Part shown: positions 20,745 to 33,459 of the stretch, in pieces
Position numbering within the stretch: the stretch's first letter is position 1
Layout: each line of letters begins with the position of its first letter
NCBI GenBank assembly: GCA_024220525.1
Contig: JAMYWO010000010.1
Coordinates: 55,236-112,168, forward strand
Reading direction: 5' to 3'
Length of the DNA stretch: 56,933 nt
DNA from: Cochliopodium minus
Taxonomy: Eukaryota; Discosea; Himatismenida; Cochliopodiidae
The notes under the pieces: generated by a model
The model's database searches: none
The model's input: the letters and a program-made list of their open reading frames with translations, nothing else
Told to the model about the DNA's origin: nothing
Position numbers and translations under genes: made by a program

Positions 20745-23700
20745 TTATTTATTTTCTCTTTCAGAAATTCTCGAAGACACAGATTTCTTGTTGCTCTCAA
20801 GTTTGATGAGGATGTTCTTAAAATAAACTTCAATGTTATTAATGGAAGACTTTTGATTCTCCACCACCTCAAGGTTGAGATCTGCAGTTTCAAACAAACG
20901 ATAGCAAATATCCTTGACCCTCTTGAACTCTTTGTAGAGCAAGTTGTATCTTTGATGGAGAGACTCCAACTCTTCAATGTTTTTGAGAGAATTGATTTTT
21001 CTGAAGAGATCTTTGAGACATTTAACCAAAAACTCAAAGGTAGGAGAAATGTAGCTTTGAACCAAAGAAAAAGAAAACTGATTGATCTCAACAGATTCAT
21101 TGTAGATCTTTTGATATAAAGGCTGATAACCTTCGGAAAAGCTGGTGATATGATAAACCACCATGCGCAATTCAGAAGCACGAGAAGCAATAGTTTCTAA
21201 CTCATTTTCGATCTTAAAAAGTTGAGAAGATGATTCTTCTTCATTCAAAATCTCCTCTCCGCTTTCAATAAAGACTTGGTTGATAACTTTGAGTCTGTTT
21301 TGAACTTCACCAAGTTTTCTCATCAATTCTTTTTCTTGAAGCTCCAACAGAAACTGTTCTTCTTTTAGCTTTTGTTTATCGAGTTCACTCAGCTTTTTGG
21401 GTGGATCTTTCTTTTTGAATTTTTTGAGGAGGAATTTCTTTTGATTCTGTGTAGTAATCCATTTTTTCTCTTCTGTTTCAGTGCTTTTTACATAAACTTC
21501 AATCAACTGTTTGAAATAAGAGGGAGGAGGCGGGGGATAAAGAGACTATTTTAAAAATCAATGTTATGATTAAACAAATAAAAGTTTTTTTAAAAAAAAA
21601 CCGTTTACCTGTGAAAATAATACAATGTCTGTCAATACATTCATACTCTTTTCAATGTGGGAAATGTTTTCTCCAAGACAATATTCATCATTAAACTCGA
21701 TTTTCTCAATGATCACATCAGATAAATGAATCAATCTGTCTTGGGGAGAACTCTCAAAAAACTTGATAGGAGTGATCGATGAGATCAACTTGAATCGACT
21801 TTCTTGGTCAATAGATTTTTCCGAAGAATACTTGATGAGCTCCATTAAAGAAGTGATGTGCCATTCTTCTAAATTTTCGGCAAAACACAACTCAAAAAGG
21901 GTTTTTAATAATTTTTCTTCTTCTCTTGTAGATATCCACTTCTCGAGGAGAGATTCAATGGTAAGTTCTAAAGCTGGGCTCCTATTGAAAGCATCTCTAT
22001 AACAGATACAATCTCCATTTTGAAGTTCAAAGATGAGAGTGTTGCTGGAGAGGTTTTCGATCCAATCTGACCAGATCTCGGTTCTGGATCTTTTCTGATA
22101 GACTTGGACTTCTAATCTTCTTTTGAAAGCTTCTGCCGAGGGATGTTTAATGTGGGAAATGGATCCTTTAGAATTCTTGCTAAGAATCTCCAAAGAAGAG
22201 GGATCGGAATGTTTCTTCGTGTGAAGATTCAGATCTACCAGCTTTTCCAGTTCTTCCGTGGAATACCCGCTGACAGTCATGAAATAATTGGAAAGATAAT
22301 TGGCTTTGAAAGGATAAGACAAAGACTGAAATTGTTCGAGCTGGCCAATGATTTTTGCGATTTTGTTTCTCTTCAGAAAGTTGATCATTTTTTCACCTTC
22401 AATAAAATCAGAGCTTCCATCTTCCACAAAAGTTAGATCAGACAAATACAATCCAATGTAAGGAATGGCCACAGTGTTTGTTCTTTTGCATATTTCCATA
22501 AGTTTTCTGTATTTCGAGTAGTTGTTTCTCGTGAGGGATTTGAATGCTGTGGCGACTTGTTGCAATCTTGTTTTGGGCACAATTACTTTTTTTTGGCAGA
22601 ACTTGTAGATGTGCACGCTCGCCAGAGCAGATTCTATCCATGTCGCCCCAAATAAGTTATTTAACTTTATAAATTCTTCAAGTAATTCTAAGAAAAAGTT
22701 ATATCTATGGTTCTTCTCTTTGCTAGCTGTGATTATAAAAAATGTTTTTAAAAAAAAATAATATTTAAATAATAAATGATATTAATTAAAAAAAAAAAAT
22801 TTTTTTACTTTTGGCCAAGACTACTTGCGTTACAGCCCATTTACTACAATTATTAAAATATTCAATCTTTCAAGAAAAAATGATGAAGATTTTTTTGTAA
22901 ATAAAAAAAAAAAAAAATGGGTACCATGTTCAAAACATTTGGAGCATGATCCTCTCTTAAATGCTTTTTATTCCACTTTTGACCTAAAAGTTCATTGGGC
23001 ATGATGGCCTTCAACAAATACTGTTCACACAAACAAAACTGTTCCGCAATGACTTTGGGAGGTCGAGTAAAGATAAGGTCTATGATCTCTTCACCATTGA
23101 TGCTATAAGTGTTATTAAGATCTGGGAAGGGAGGATAAGGTTTCAACTCTTTGATTAGAAGCAACAAGAGCTTTTCTTTGACAGTTTGCGCTGTTTCGAG
23201 ACTCTCAACAAAAAACTTTGCCTCTTTAAAAAGTTGTTCTTTTTCGAATGGATCGTACCCAAAGACTCTCCTTTTGAACCAAACAATAAGAGCTCTGATG
23301 ATTTGTAAGTTTATGAACTCTATTGAGAATTTGTCGTTTTTATGGCTTTCAGAGGCAAACTTTTTCATCAACTCTATGATTTTCAAGTCTTCAACAAAAG
23401 TACAACTAGTAGTGAAAAAACTGTGCCTGTATTCTTCAGAACATTCAGGATTTAACAAATATTCAATGAGACCTTCAATAGTACCACTTGAAACAACTTT
23501 TAGTAGGATAAAAAGATTTAATAAAATGTTTAAGATTAATAAAATGTTTTTACCAGGTGGATCAAACGAAGAGAAGCGGATAATTTCTTGATTCATTAAA
23601 CCCAACTTGGCAACAATTTTTCCGCTGGAACAAGAAATGTTTTTGAGAGGGATTTGTTCGATTTGGGGGATTGGCTCAGGAGCTAAAAGCTCAACACTAA

Positions 23701-25890
23701 GATCTTCACCAGAAAAAAAAGATCCCCAAGCAAACAACTTTCCGTTTCTGACGGCCAGCGCGTAAGTGTTTGCACAAGAAACACCAAAGTTGGTTGCAAC
23801 GAGAGGGCTGTGAGACAATCTCAATGAATTCAAGCTCAAATCTTCTTCCCTTTGTTCATTGAAATTGCTGAGAAAGTTTACATCAGAATATGGAATAGAA
23901 TTGTTTTTTTTCCAGTTGGAAACATCAGAATTCAGACTCAAAGTTGACTGTTTCCTGGGTGTCAAAGTTTTGGCCTTTTCATCTTCTTTTTCGTTGGGAT
24001 CTTTAAAATCCAGCTTTACAAAAGTGTCGCTGTACTGTTCTTTATTTCCTGTACCCAATATTCCATACCTCCCATTTCCAAGCACAAACATGTCTTCTTC
24101 GTAATTGATGCACAAAACAAAATCTTTCCCCAGAGACATCTTTTTGATATCCTGATTAGGTAAATCGAGTTTAACAGGTTTTTCAAAAGCATCCTTACCT
24201 CCCTTTAAAGCGACCCAAGTTTGTCCTTCAAATGAACAAAAAAAATGTCAAAAAAAACTCAAAAAAAATTTAAAAATTTTAGTTTTACCCCAATAATATA
24301 TCATTCCATTTGTTAAAACTGCAGAATTATAAGAATTGGTTGAAATGCAAGTAATGGGATTTTTGTATTGAACGTGAATAGGATTTTCCTCTGTCCTGGT
24401 TCCCTTCAGCTCAAAAGAAGAACTCAAACAATAGTAATAGTTCAAACCCCAACACATAATGGAAAGTCTGTCGTCAAGAAGAGCCAAAACATGAGATTCT
24501 CCAAGACTAACGTAGCAAAAAGATTTGTCAATATTTACAAGAGTAGGTTTCACTACAAATTGTTTCGTCCCACTATACAAATCTCCCCACAGAAAAAGTT
24601 GTCCATTTTCATTAATGATTGCAGACTGATTGGCAAATGCAGCTACACACTTTAAAACCCTTGTGTTCTTAAAAACTTCTGTATCTATCTTTTGAGGAGA
24701 TTTTATGTTAAGCGTGGATCCAATACCCAGTTGTCCACTCGAACCTTCTCCGCAAGACCACAACTCCTTGAGATCAGTGTAAAATAAATAATGTTTTCTA
24801 CCACACGCAATCATCTTCACGTTTTGTAAAACTACAAAATGGAGGGGAATGTCAAACTTGTAGATACTGAAAAGATATCTGTTGGAAATTTCCGAAATGC
24901 TTTTTTCTTTGACTACTGACGACTTATTCACCCGAAATTTGGAAGATATCGTAGATGGAGGTGGGAAATGGCCCTCCACTTTCTTCACCTTTTTTATCAG
25001 CTGTGATTTTGTGTATGTCCTGGAAATGCTTTTCAAAGGTGATATTGTGAGAGTGCTCCTACGTTTATCTGATGAAGATTTTTCTTTTTCTTTCAGAGGG
25101 TAAAAATCTATTTGGATGTCTTGAACTTTTTCATAAATCATTTTTCTCCATATTATCTTTAGTTCCGTTGTCCATTCTACTCTCATCTCTTTTGTGAACC
25201 CTTTTAGCATATAAACCTTTTTTAACTTTTTTATTTCAATGTTGAATTGTGTGTCGTTCCCCTTTTCTCTTGTCACTACAAAGCCCTCTACCAACATAAT
25301 GACTCCTTTAGGCTCTACTTTGTCATCTTTTGTTCTGTCATCATAATATTTAAGTTCTCTTGGGTACAATTTGAACCTTTAATTTTTTTGCAATTATTTA
25401 TTAATTTTGAAATGATTTGTTTTTTTGCTGAATTGAAATTATAAAAATTTTATATATATACTTTATGCATGCTCATATATTTTTACCATTTTGTTTTCCA
25501 TATATTCTTCTTTGGATTTATCTTCATTAACCATCCACATTTAATTTCTGTCTCATGATATGATTTTGATTTTTCTTCAAATTTTCTTTCTGAAAGTGGT
25601 GAAGCTATTATCTCGTTATTGAAGTCTATATTCTTGTTTGATTCAGGATTCGTAATTCTTGGTAAATAATCTTTATTGGTTAGAATGAGACTTGATTTCT
25701 TTCCCAGTATCAAGCTTTCTTTTCTGGGTGATTTGGGAGTTAATTTCTCAATAAATTTATTTGCCAGATTGAGTTTTGGAGAGATTTGGAGATGATTATT
25801 CTCCATTGGATTAGATGGAGAGTATAATTCTTCTATTTTAATGGGATTGATTAATATCTTGATCTTTTCATCTTTATCATCTGAAATCAT
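20745..25890 (-). CDS. PH-RCC1-RasGEF multidomain exchange factor with C-terminal coiled coil
   Basis: Predicted at about 1,600-1,650 residues from the ATG at 25890. A Ser/Pro-rich leader is followed by a PH domain (CGWLMKINPKKNIWKTKW, then KLYPRELKYYDD, ending at the conserved W of VEWTTELKIIW). Then come RCC1-type repeats (LWSCGEGSSGQLGIGS; LFLWGDLYSG; MFVLGNGRYGILGTGN; LFAWGSFFSG). A RasGEF-N module follows (GTIEGLIEYLLNP ... FINLQIIRALIVWFKRRV), then a CDC25-type RasGEF catalytic domain (CEQYLLKAIMPNELLGQKW; KCNGATW-like FGATWIESALASV; NTVAIPYIGLYLSDLTFVED). After a ~300-residue linker a long coiled coil ends at ERENK*. RasGEFs load GTP on Ras; PH and RCC1 parts probably place or regulate it. 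Introns are short and in phase. It is head to head with the PH-SMP gene, 175 bp away. Confidence 0.88.
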
Positions 25891-26065
25891 CCCAAATTTT
25901 TTTTTTTTTTTTTTGAATGGAATTTTAAATTTATTTTTACAAATTGAAATAATTCAACTTTTCAAAATTGTGATCAAGATAACTATCGGACAAAGAATTT
26001 TTAACCACAAGACTTTGTTTTTTTTTTTCTTTTGAGTTAATATTTTCAAAAAAAAAAAAAAAAAA
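25891..26065. promoter_or_regulatory. Short bidirectional promoter between RasGEF and PH-SMP genes
   Basis: Only 175 bp separate the two ATGs. The region is poly-T near the RasGEF start and poly-A (18 A) just before the SMP ATG, as seen before other start codons in the window. No other motif is evident. Confidence 0.5.
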
Positions 26066-28211
26066 ATGTTGAATCTTTTAATATCCTATTTGATTGGATT
26101 CATGATGGGCATAGGTTGTTTGGGACTTATCACAAATATATTTCTCAAAAAATCAATCTATGGGATATTTAGGAGATTGAATGAAAGAGATGAAAGATCA
26201 ATGGAGAAATTGGAAGAGGATATCAATTTGTATAATAAAACAAAGAAGAAAGATTTGATAAAAATTATTTATAACGAATATCTGCAAAAAAATAAATGTG
26301 ATAATAAAGAAGAGTTGCCATCATTGGAAATGAATGATCTTAAAAGTGAGTCGACCAAAGTGAATACATCAAATAATTATTTTTTGAAAAAGGGAGATCT
26401 GAGCTTGAGTATGAATGGGGAGGATGGAAAGTATATAGAGACAGAATGTTTGTTGGATACGAATACATTCTCGTTTTATACAAACAACATATCTCTGTAT
26501 GAAAATGTGATAAAATATTACGAGATATCTCCGTTATCTGAAACCAAAATAAGAGTGAATATAGAATCAAATCATTTTATATTTGAGATGGATGGATCCA
26601 ATCTTAAAATAGAAAACAATAATAGCGAGAATAATAAAAAGGAGGGAGAAGAAGTAGAGGATCAACAAGAACAAAAGAACAAGAAAATAGAGATACATTT
26701 CAAAACAAAAAATCTAAAGATACTGAAGGAATGGATCAGCAATCTCAAAAAGAGCTTTATAATCTTTGAAGAAAAAAAAGGGGAACCAACACCCGAAAAA
26801 ACAAAGAAAGATAAGATAGACATCAAAACAATCCAACCCAAAAACTTCATGTCATTGAGTATACTCCCAATAAACGAGATTCAAACTTCTCCTTTTAAAT
26901 ATGAGAAGCTGGAATGGCTCAATCTTTTGATGGAGAGGCATTTCAGAGAGATGTGCTTCTCTTATTTTTTCCAGAAGAAAGTTTCTGCCAAAATCCAAAA
27001 ACAACTCACTACTATGTTCCACAAGAACCGTGGAAAATCATTACCTTCTACTTTGGGTCCTCTCAATCTTCAACAATTTTTTATTGGTTCCTCTTTCTTC
27101 AGAATTGAAGGTTCTAAACTTTTTTTTAAATATTTTCTTAAATTATTTTCTTTTTAGGAATAAAACTCATCACTTCCTCTTTCAATGAATTTGTTGGTGA
27201 ATTAAAGTTGTCATACAAAGGAGGGACAGGAATCGAAATAAAAACTTACATGGACCTTCCTTACAAGAACGAAAGGGTCAACTGGCTCATTGGGAGACTT
27301 CCCATCAGAGCCACCATCCGTCTCAAAAAACTGGAAGGGAATCTCATAGTATTTGCACCTAGGAAACTTCACACAAAATATGCTTTCACTTTCAAAAAAA
27401 TGCCTGAATGCCGCTTCGGAGTTAAATTATTTCTTGGAAATAGTGATATAGAAATTACTAGTTTGACACTTTTAAAATCTTTTGTTGAAAACCACATAAA
27501 GAAATCGTTCGCCATTTCCTTTACTTATCCTTCTCAATTTCAGTTCTACATTCCCTTTCCTGGCCGTACCATGCAACCCAAACTTTGCAAGGTCAAATAC
27601 CACGATGACAAGAGAAAACAAGTTGACAATGTGTTCGTTCCTCCACTCTCTGAATCTCTGTCTCGCGTATTGCAACAAGTCAATGATTCCATAGTTTTCA
27701 TAAAAATATTTGTCAATGAAATCTTGTATAAAAATAATTTTTCAGGTAAAAATTTTCCAATATTAATTTTCAATTGTGGAATATTTCTTTAATTTTTAAT
27801 AATTAATACTCCTTTATAACTAAATTATATTTTCAAATTTGATTAGCTCTTCCGAAACTTGTATCTCCAAACATCAAAGTTGAAGGTCTTTTGGCTAATG
27901 GCAAAGTTATACAGGGAATTCAATCCTTCAATGATGCTCTCTTAGAGTTTTTTTCTTCCTTTTTCGAATTGGAATTCGAAATTGAATACATCCATACCTC
28001 TGCCAAATGTGTTTATTGTCATTGGAAAGCAAAAGGATTTTTAGTGGATGATTTGTGGTCCATTCCTTTTCCCAAAAACGAAAAGAGATACCAATTTGAT
28101 GGTCTTTTTGTCAGTTCAATAGAAAATAATCAAATCAATGGGCAATCTTATTTCTGGGGAATTTCCAATTTATTTTTGCCTCAATTACCACAAACAGAAC
28201 TTCTATTCTAG
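26066..28211 (+). CDS. PH-SMP lipid-transfer protein (Nvj2/TEX2-like) with C-terminal NTF2-like domain
   Basis: About 665 residues in three exons. It starts MLNLLISYLIGFMMGIGCLG, a membrane anchor. A PH-like region follows (YFLKKGDLSLSMNGEDG ... LKILKEWISNLKKSF). The SMP domain begins EKLEWLNLLMERHFREMCFS and includes LGPLNLQQFFIGSSFFRIEG, VGELKLSYKGGTGIEIKT, LPIRATIRLKKLEG and FKKMPECRFGVKL. This anchor-PH-SMP order is that of Nvj2/TEX2 proteins, which move lipids at ER contact sites. After an intron at 27746-27846 a last exon adds VEGLLANGKVIQGIQSFNDA, CVYCHWKAKGFLVDD, RYQFDGLFVSSIENNQINGQ and SYFWG. This resembles a SnoaL/NTF2-like cone fold that binds small hydrophobic ligands. Intron 1 (27111-27157) is 47 nt with donor GTTCTA. 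Confidence 0.85.
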
Positions 28212-28841
28212 AATTTGAATCTCTTCTGATCTATTGAATGATACTTTCAAAATTTTGTATTTATCGGGATTTATTAATTCTAAAAATAGAAAATAAAAAT
28301 TGAGGAATTCTTCAATAGGATTTTAATGGAATTTACACCCAAAAAATATTAAAATGCGTGAACTTTGTTTATAATTAAATTTCTTAATGAATGAACTCAA
28401 ATTTGAGTATAATCACTTTTTATTTTTTTATTTTTTTTTTATTATTTTTAATGGATATTTTTTTTATTTCACCCGTTGATATATAATCCGACATTTAATT
28501 AGCACCCAATTATTTTTTTAATTTCTTGAGAGAAACCAAGAGAGATTCTAAATTCAAAAATTAACTGGATATGGTGGAATATTTTACCATATTAATTTTA
28601 ATTACCTTTTTAATTAATTTAAGATTGTTGCTTTTTCGAACGAACTTTTAACTTTCATTTGTAAAATTGTTTATAAATTAAAGGTAATGCCTCAATAGTG
28701 CATTCTTCCGAATAATAAGAAGAATTAAGAAATAAAATATTTAAAATTTAAAATATTAAAATAAATAAAAAAAAATTGATTATTCCATTTGTTGATAGAA
28801 GAATAAAATTAAAATCTATAAGAAATAAAAATACATTTCCT
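28212..28841. other. Intergenic, A/T-rich
   Basis: This 630-bp interval runs between the SMP stop and the start of the EF-hand/RhoGAP-like gene. No ORF, tRNA or clear repeat is seen. It should hold the 3' end of one transcription unit and the promoter of the next. Confidence 0.6.
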
Positions 28842-31800
28842 ATGGGGCAGAAACAATCATTGATTCTAAAGGATGTAAATAACAATCCATTAATATGTAA
28901 ACACATTTCTTTTTTTTTTTATTTTATTTGTCTATAAAATAATTAATCTCCCAATTCCCCTTTGCCAAATTAAAAATTTTTTTTCCCTCCTAATAAAAAA
29001 TTTTTGCAGTTACCTTGGAAGAAGAATTGTTTCTATTTTATCAATTCAAACAATTCGCAAATAGAGACAAAATGCTAGATTTTGAGCGATTCTATGATTT
29101 ATTGGCAGAAGATGAGACGAATGAATTTTTGACCCGAAAGATATTCGATATGCTCGATAAAAATAAGGATGGATTGCTTGAATTCGAAGATTATAAGAGA
29201 TTATGTGAAATAATACTAAGGGGATGCGTCGAAGTCAAATTAGAACGTAAAATTAAAATATAAAGAATCAATAATTATCAACGAAACTTCTTCATTAAGG
29301 AATTATAAATATTAAAAAAATATATTTTAAATTATATTTTCACAATTATAATCATTTTTTTTTAAATACCGATTTCCCATTGGTACAGTTCTATTCAATT
29401 TGTTAAAAGCAAATGAGAGTGATGAGATAATAGAAGCAGATAATGCAAGATTGATTTTGAATAAAATTATATTTGATCTCAAATCATCTGAAATGGAAAG
29501 ATTGAGCGAAGAAGACAGAAGAATAAGTGAGAATCACATTAATAAATTTCTGGAAAGGATTTTCATAGAGACAAATACCTTGAAGGTAGAAGATTTTGTG
29601 ATGCATGGATTGAATTGCAGAGAAGGATATAGAATAATGAATTTGCTCGATTCCTTCTTTATAATAATCACGAATTACATGGACAGCAAGCTGAAAACAC
29701 AATTATATAAATTGCCCTATAATCTTATCGTGGCGGCTGAGGGAAATTATGTTCCAAAGGCTATTTATTGTCTCACTCAACAAATGAAAGAGATCATAAT
29801 CAAAAAGAAAGAGAATACAGAGATGCTTGAAAGGGAGATATATTCACTCACCAAGAAGAAAGATATCAAGATATGTGATGCCTTGGTGAGCTCTTTCCAT
29901 TTGGGATTTGCGTGTGAAACCGATCTAACGGGCATCTCGCTCTCCATCCTCATTTTCACCCTCAAAAATCTTTTGGCACACATTCCCGCTCCATTATTAA
30001 CTTTCACCCTCTCAAGAAAGTTGATGCAGAGTAATATCAAGAAGAAAACGGACTTAGGAAATTCGATAGCTTTCATTCTAAAGTCCATCCCTATATCATA
30101 TCGAAATACTATCATCTGCATCATCGAAACCTTCAATTTGATCTGCAAAGATTCCAACATGTTGATCAAGCAGTTTTCATTTTTGTTCGCCTGTTGTTTC
30201 GTCAAGATCTATCACGAGTTGGAATTCAATAAGGCCTCTTGTATCGTAGAGTATCTCATTTTGAATGGACTCGATATCATTTCAACGATGAATATATCCG
30301 AAGAAAATACCTCCATCACCGAAGATGATCCTCTCTTATGCAACCAAAACAACGAAAACAGTGATAGTCTTAAAATAAGAAAGTTCAACATCTCTGAACC
30401 TTTGTTGTCCAAAGGGGGTATCAACCTGGGAAAGCTCTTTCTTACCACATCCAAAAGAAGATCTTACAAAGAAAGGATGAGCAATTCCCTTGATCTCAAC
30501 AAAGCCCTCGATGAGGCAGACAACAATTTGGAGAAACTTTTTCTTGCAAAGCTTAAAAAGAAGCCCAAGCTGGATCTACCCCAAATCACAAAAAGAAATT
30601 CCAAAAACAATGTCAAGAAAGATTTTCGCACCAAGTACAGAAAGTCCCACATTGAAAGTGCAACTGTCCATGAAATTGATGGAGACAACAATCTAGAGAT
30701 ACTCTCCAAAAACAAAAACCGAAGATCTTTGATGTTGGGGAGCCCTGTCAACCTTCAAGAAGGAGAAGATGACGAGAACATTTTGGATGAGGATGATTGT
30801 GAATTTGAAAACGATAGATCCGATCAAAAGACTGACATGGAGAAGCTTTTCCCAACCACTCCCAGAAAGAACAATGTTGATAACCACACCATCCCAAAAG
30901 TAGATCAAAAAAACCAAATGAACAAACTTTTTCGTACCAAGAACAACAAAGAAAGACCTAGTGTGGATATCGAGGATACCAACCTGGAAATACTTTTCCT
31001 TGCGAAGATGAAGAGAAGCAAAATCGAACACCCTGTTTTGGCCAAGAGAGAACACAACGACAACATGAAAAAACTCTTTCGTACAAAGTATAGAAACTCC
31101 AATGTGGATGGCCCTGTGCCCGACCTAGAGAACAGCAATCTAGAAAAGCTTTTTCTTGCAAAACACAGAAACTCCAATAACACCGACGAATCTCTTTCAC
31201 CAAAGGATGAATCAAGCAGTGATTCCAATTCTCAGATCTCCACCAAGAAGGATCCACCTACCGTAAAGAGACTCTTCCGTACTAAGAATAGAAACTCTCA
31301 CAATGGAAACTCTGTTTCGGATGTCGAAGACAGAAACTTGGAGAAGCTCTTCCTTGCAAAGTACAAAACAAACTCTCCTAGTGAGAACTCTGGCATTGTT
31401 GGCTTTCCAAAAATATCTCCAAAGCTCGAAAAAATTCTTGAAAGCCCAGGTGCTGACATTGAACAAACTGAGGAAGAAAGCAGCAGCACCAAAACTGAGG
31501 AGAGTGTCAAAGAAGAAAAGATTGAATTAAATAAAGTGCAAGTACCATTAATGACCATCAATAACGGAGATCTACTTACTATGAGCCCTGTTATCCTGCA
31601 AAGACCAAAGTTTACTAATTGGAAGAAAATAAAGTCTAATGATGTGAGTTTCAACTCTGATTTCGACTTGGAAGAAAACTTGGAAAAGTTTGTCCACACC
31701 AAAAACTTAATAATGAACAGTGATCCTCTCTTGAAAAAAGATAACCAATACAATGAAATCGATTCCTTGAAGCCCATCAAGAGGGATTCCAAGAGTGAGA

Positions 31801-32510
31801 ACTTGAAGAAAATATTTCGTACCAAGAACCGAAAATCTAACATTGAGACCACTTCCAACTCTAAGCTGGATCTGGGGGACCACTTGGAAAAACTCTTTCA
31901 AATGAGACACAAAAACGTTTGTAGTAGTGATCCCTTGGCTTCTAAAGACAATCATAGCACAAGAATTGATGATTATAATGAATTGGATCAACACACTCCT
32001 ATAAGAGAGAGGAAAAACGGCTTGAAAAAAGTTTTTCGCACAAAATACAGGAGATCCACCAACGAAAGTCCCGTCTCAGACTTGGAGGACAAAAACTTGG
32101 AGATTCTCTTTCTTTCAAAGTACAAAGCCAATTCTCCTGGTGAAGACACCAAAGAAAACCTTTCTCCTAAAAAAGATCAAAAGTCTCATTTCAAAAAAAT
32201 ATTTCACACAAAGTATAGGAACTCTGTCGGCGTAACCTGCTTTGCATCTGACTTGGAACTTGAAGATATCTTTCAGAAATTTTCTAAAAACAAGTCAAAA
32301 CTCAATAACTCTGATCCTATCATATGCAAAGAAAACCACAATTCAAATGGCTTTACTAAAGAGGATCGCACCATCCCTAAGGGCGAACAGTCTGTTGAGA
32401 ACATCTCTTTGGAGAAAAGAATCATCGATGTTCTCGACTATCCTTTCAATGTTACCACCAAATTTACAAACGTCAACGAAAGGAAAAGCTTCTACCAAAG
32501 GAATGATTAA
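28842..32510 (+). CDS. EF-hand/RhoGAP-like protein with a novel alternating repeat array
   Basis: Three exons (28842-28896, 29010-29246, 29389-32510) give about 1,138 residues. The N-terminus MGQKQS fits the N-myristoylation rule (Gly2, Ser6). Residues ~20-90 resemble calcineurin-B-like EF hands; the clear loop is DKNKDGLLEFED (Asp, not Glu, at position 12). Residues ~200-390 look RhoGAP-like (LLAHIPAPLLTFTLSRKLM), but no GxFRxsG arginine-finger motif is seen, so GAP activity is doubtful. From residue ~430 to the end about 18 short units alternate between type A (NLEKLFLAKxK) and type B (KKLFRTKYRNS), spaced 25-60 residues apart in Ser/Asp-rich linkers. I know no family with this array. A calcium-responsive, membrane-tethered signalling scaffold is a reasonable inference. 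Confidence 0.75.
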
Positions 32511-32688
32511 GAAAAAAATTGTATAGAGAACTTTTGAACGGGAATTATTTATTAAAATTTTGTTTTGTAATTTCATTTTTTTCACTTGGTTATAACTATC
32601 AACATTCGAATTATCTTGATATTGTTTGAAGAATTGACCCCTTTTTATTTTGAGAGTAAAAAATTCAAAAAAAAAAAAAATTTGGAAA

Positions 32689-33459
32689 ATGAATAATACC
32701 AATAATTCAGTATGGCAAAAAGGAGAAAAGAAGAAATATCTGGATGAAGAATTCCAAGACGAAATTCTTGAAATAATTCCAAATTTATTTCTAAGTGGCC
32801 ATAAATCAGCCTATTCATTAGAAACACTCAAAGATAAAAAAATCCATTCAATATTGGTTGTGGCTAAAGAGTGTAATATGACATTTGCCAATAATTTTAA
32901 ATATCTCAAGTTGGATGTAGAAGATTGGGAGTATGAAAACATATCTCAACATTTTGAAAAAGCATTTGAATTTTTGTGTATGAAAGAATTTTTATAATTT
33001 AAAAAATTTATATTTATAATTTAATTTCAACACTGATTTTCATCTTATTTCAACAGCCCCAAGTAAAAAAAATTTTTTTTTTTTGATCTAAAAATTAACC
33101 TATTGAATTCAATAATTTTTTATTAAAGATGTAAAGTGGAATAGACCATGTCTTGTTCATTGTTGGGGTAAAAATATTCACAATAAAATCTTTAAATTCA
33201 TAATACTATTCTTCTCAAAACTAATTATGATAATCATAATTTTATAGAAGGAGAATCTAGAAGCCCCACAATAATTATTGCTTTCTTGATGAAGTTTAAA
33301 GATATGCCACTCAAAGAAGCATTTGAATTTGTAATAAAAATAAAACCAGAAATAGAACCCAATGAAGGTTTTGCCAAACAACTAATTACTTACGAGAAAG
33401 AGCTCTTTGGAAAAAACTCGATGGAAATTACTGATTTTGAATTCAATGAAGATGACTAA
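32689..33459 (+). CDS. Dual-specificity protein phosphatase
   Basis: Three exons give about 180 residues from the ATG at 32689: EILEIIPNLFLSGHKSAYS (DUSP start), KKIHSILVVAKE, YLKLDVEDWEYENISQHFEK (general-acid Asp region), then PCLVHCW. An in-phase intron (about 33167-33247) splits the P-loop. After splicing it reads HCWEGESRSP, a full HCx5R(S) signature with the nucleophile Cys and the phosphate-binding Arg. KFKDMPLKEAFEFVIKIKP follows as in DUSPs. It removes phosphate from Tyr/Ser/Thr, or possibly other phosphate esters. Cytosolic; no targeting signal is seen. The acidic C-terminal tail is FEFNEDD. Confidence 0.88.

Noticed and set aside
30212-31994. Several long antisense frames opposite the repeat-array exon
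   Set aside because: They mirror the repetitive sense coding sequence, lack homology-like content and alternate with the repeat period; the sense frame is continuous for over 1,000 codons.
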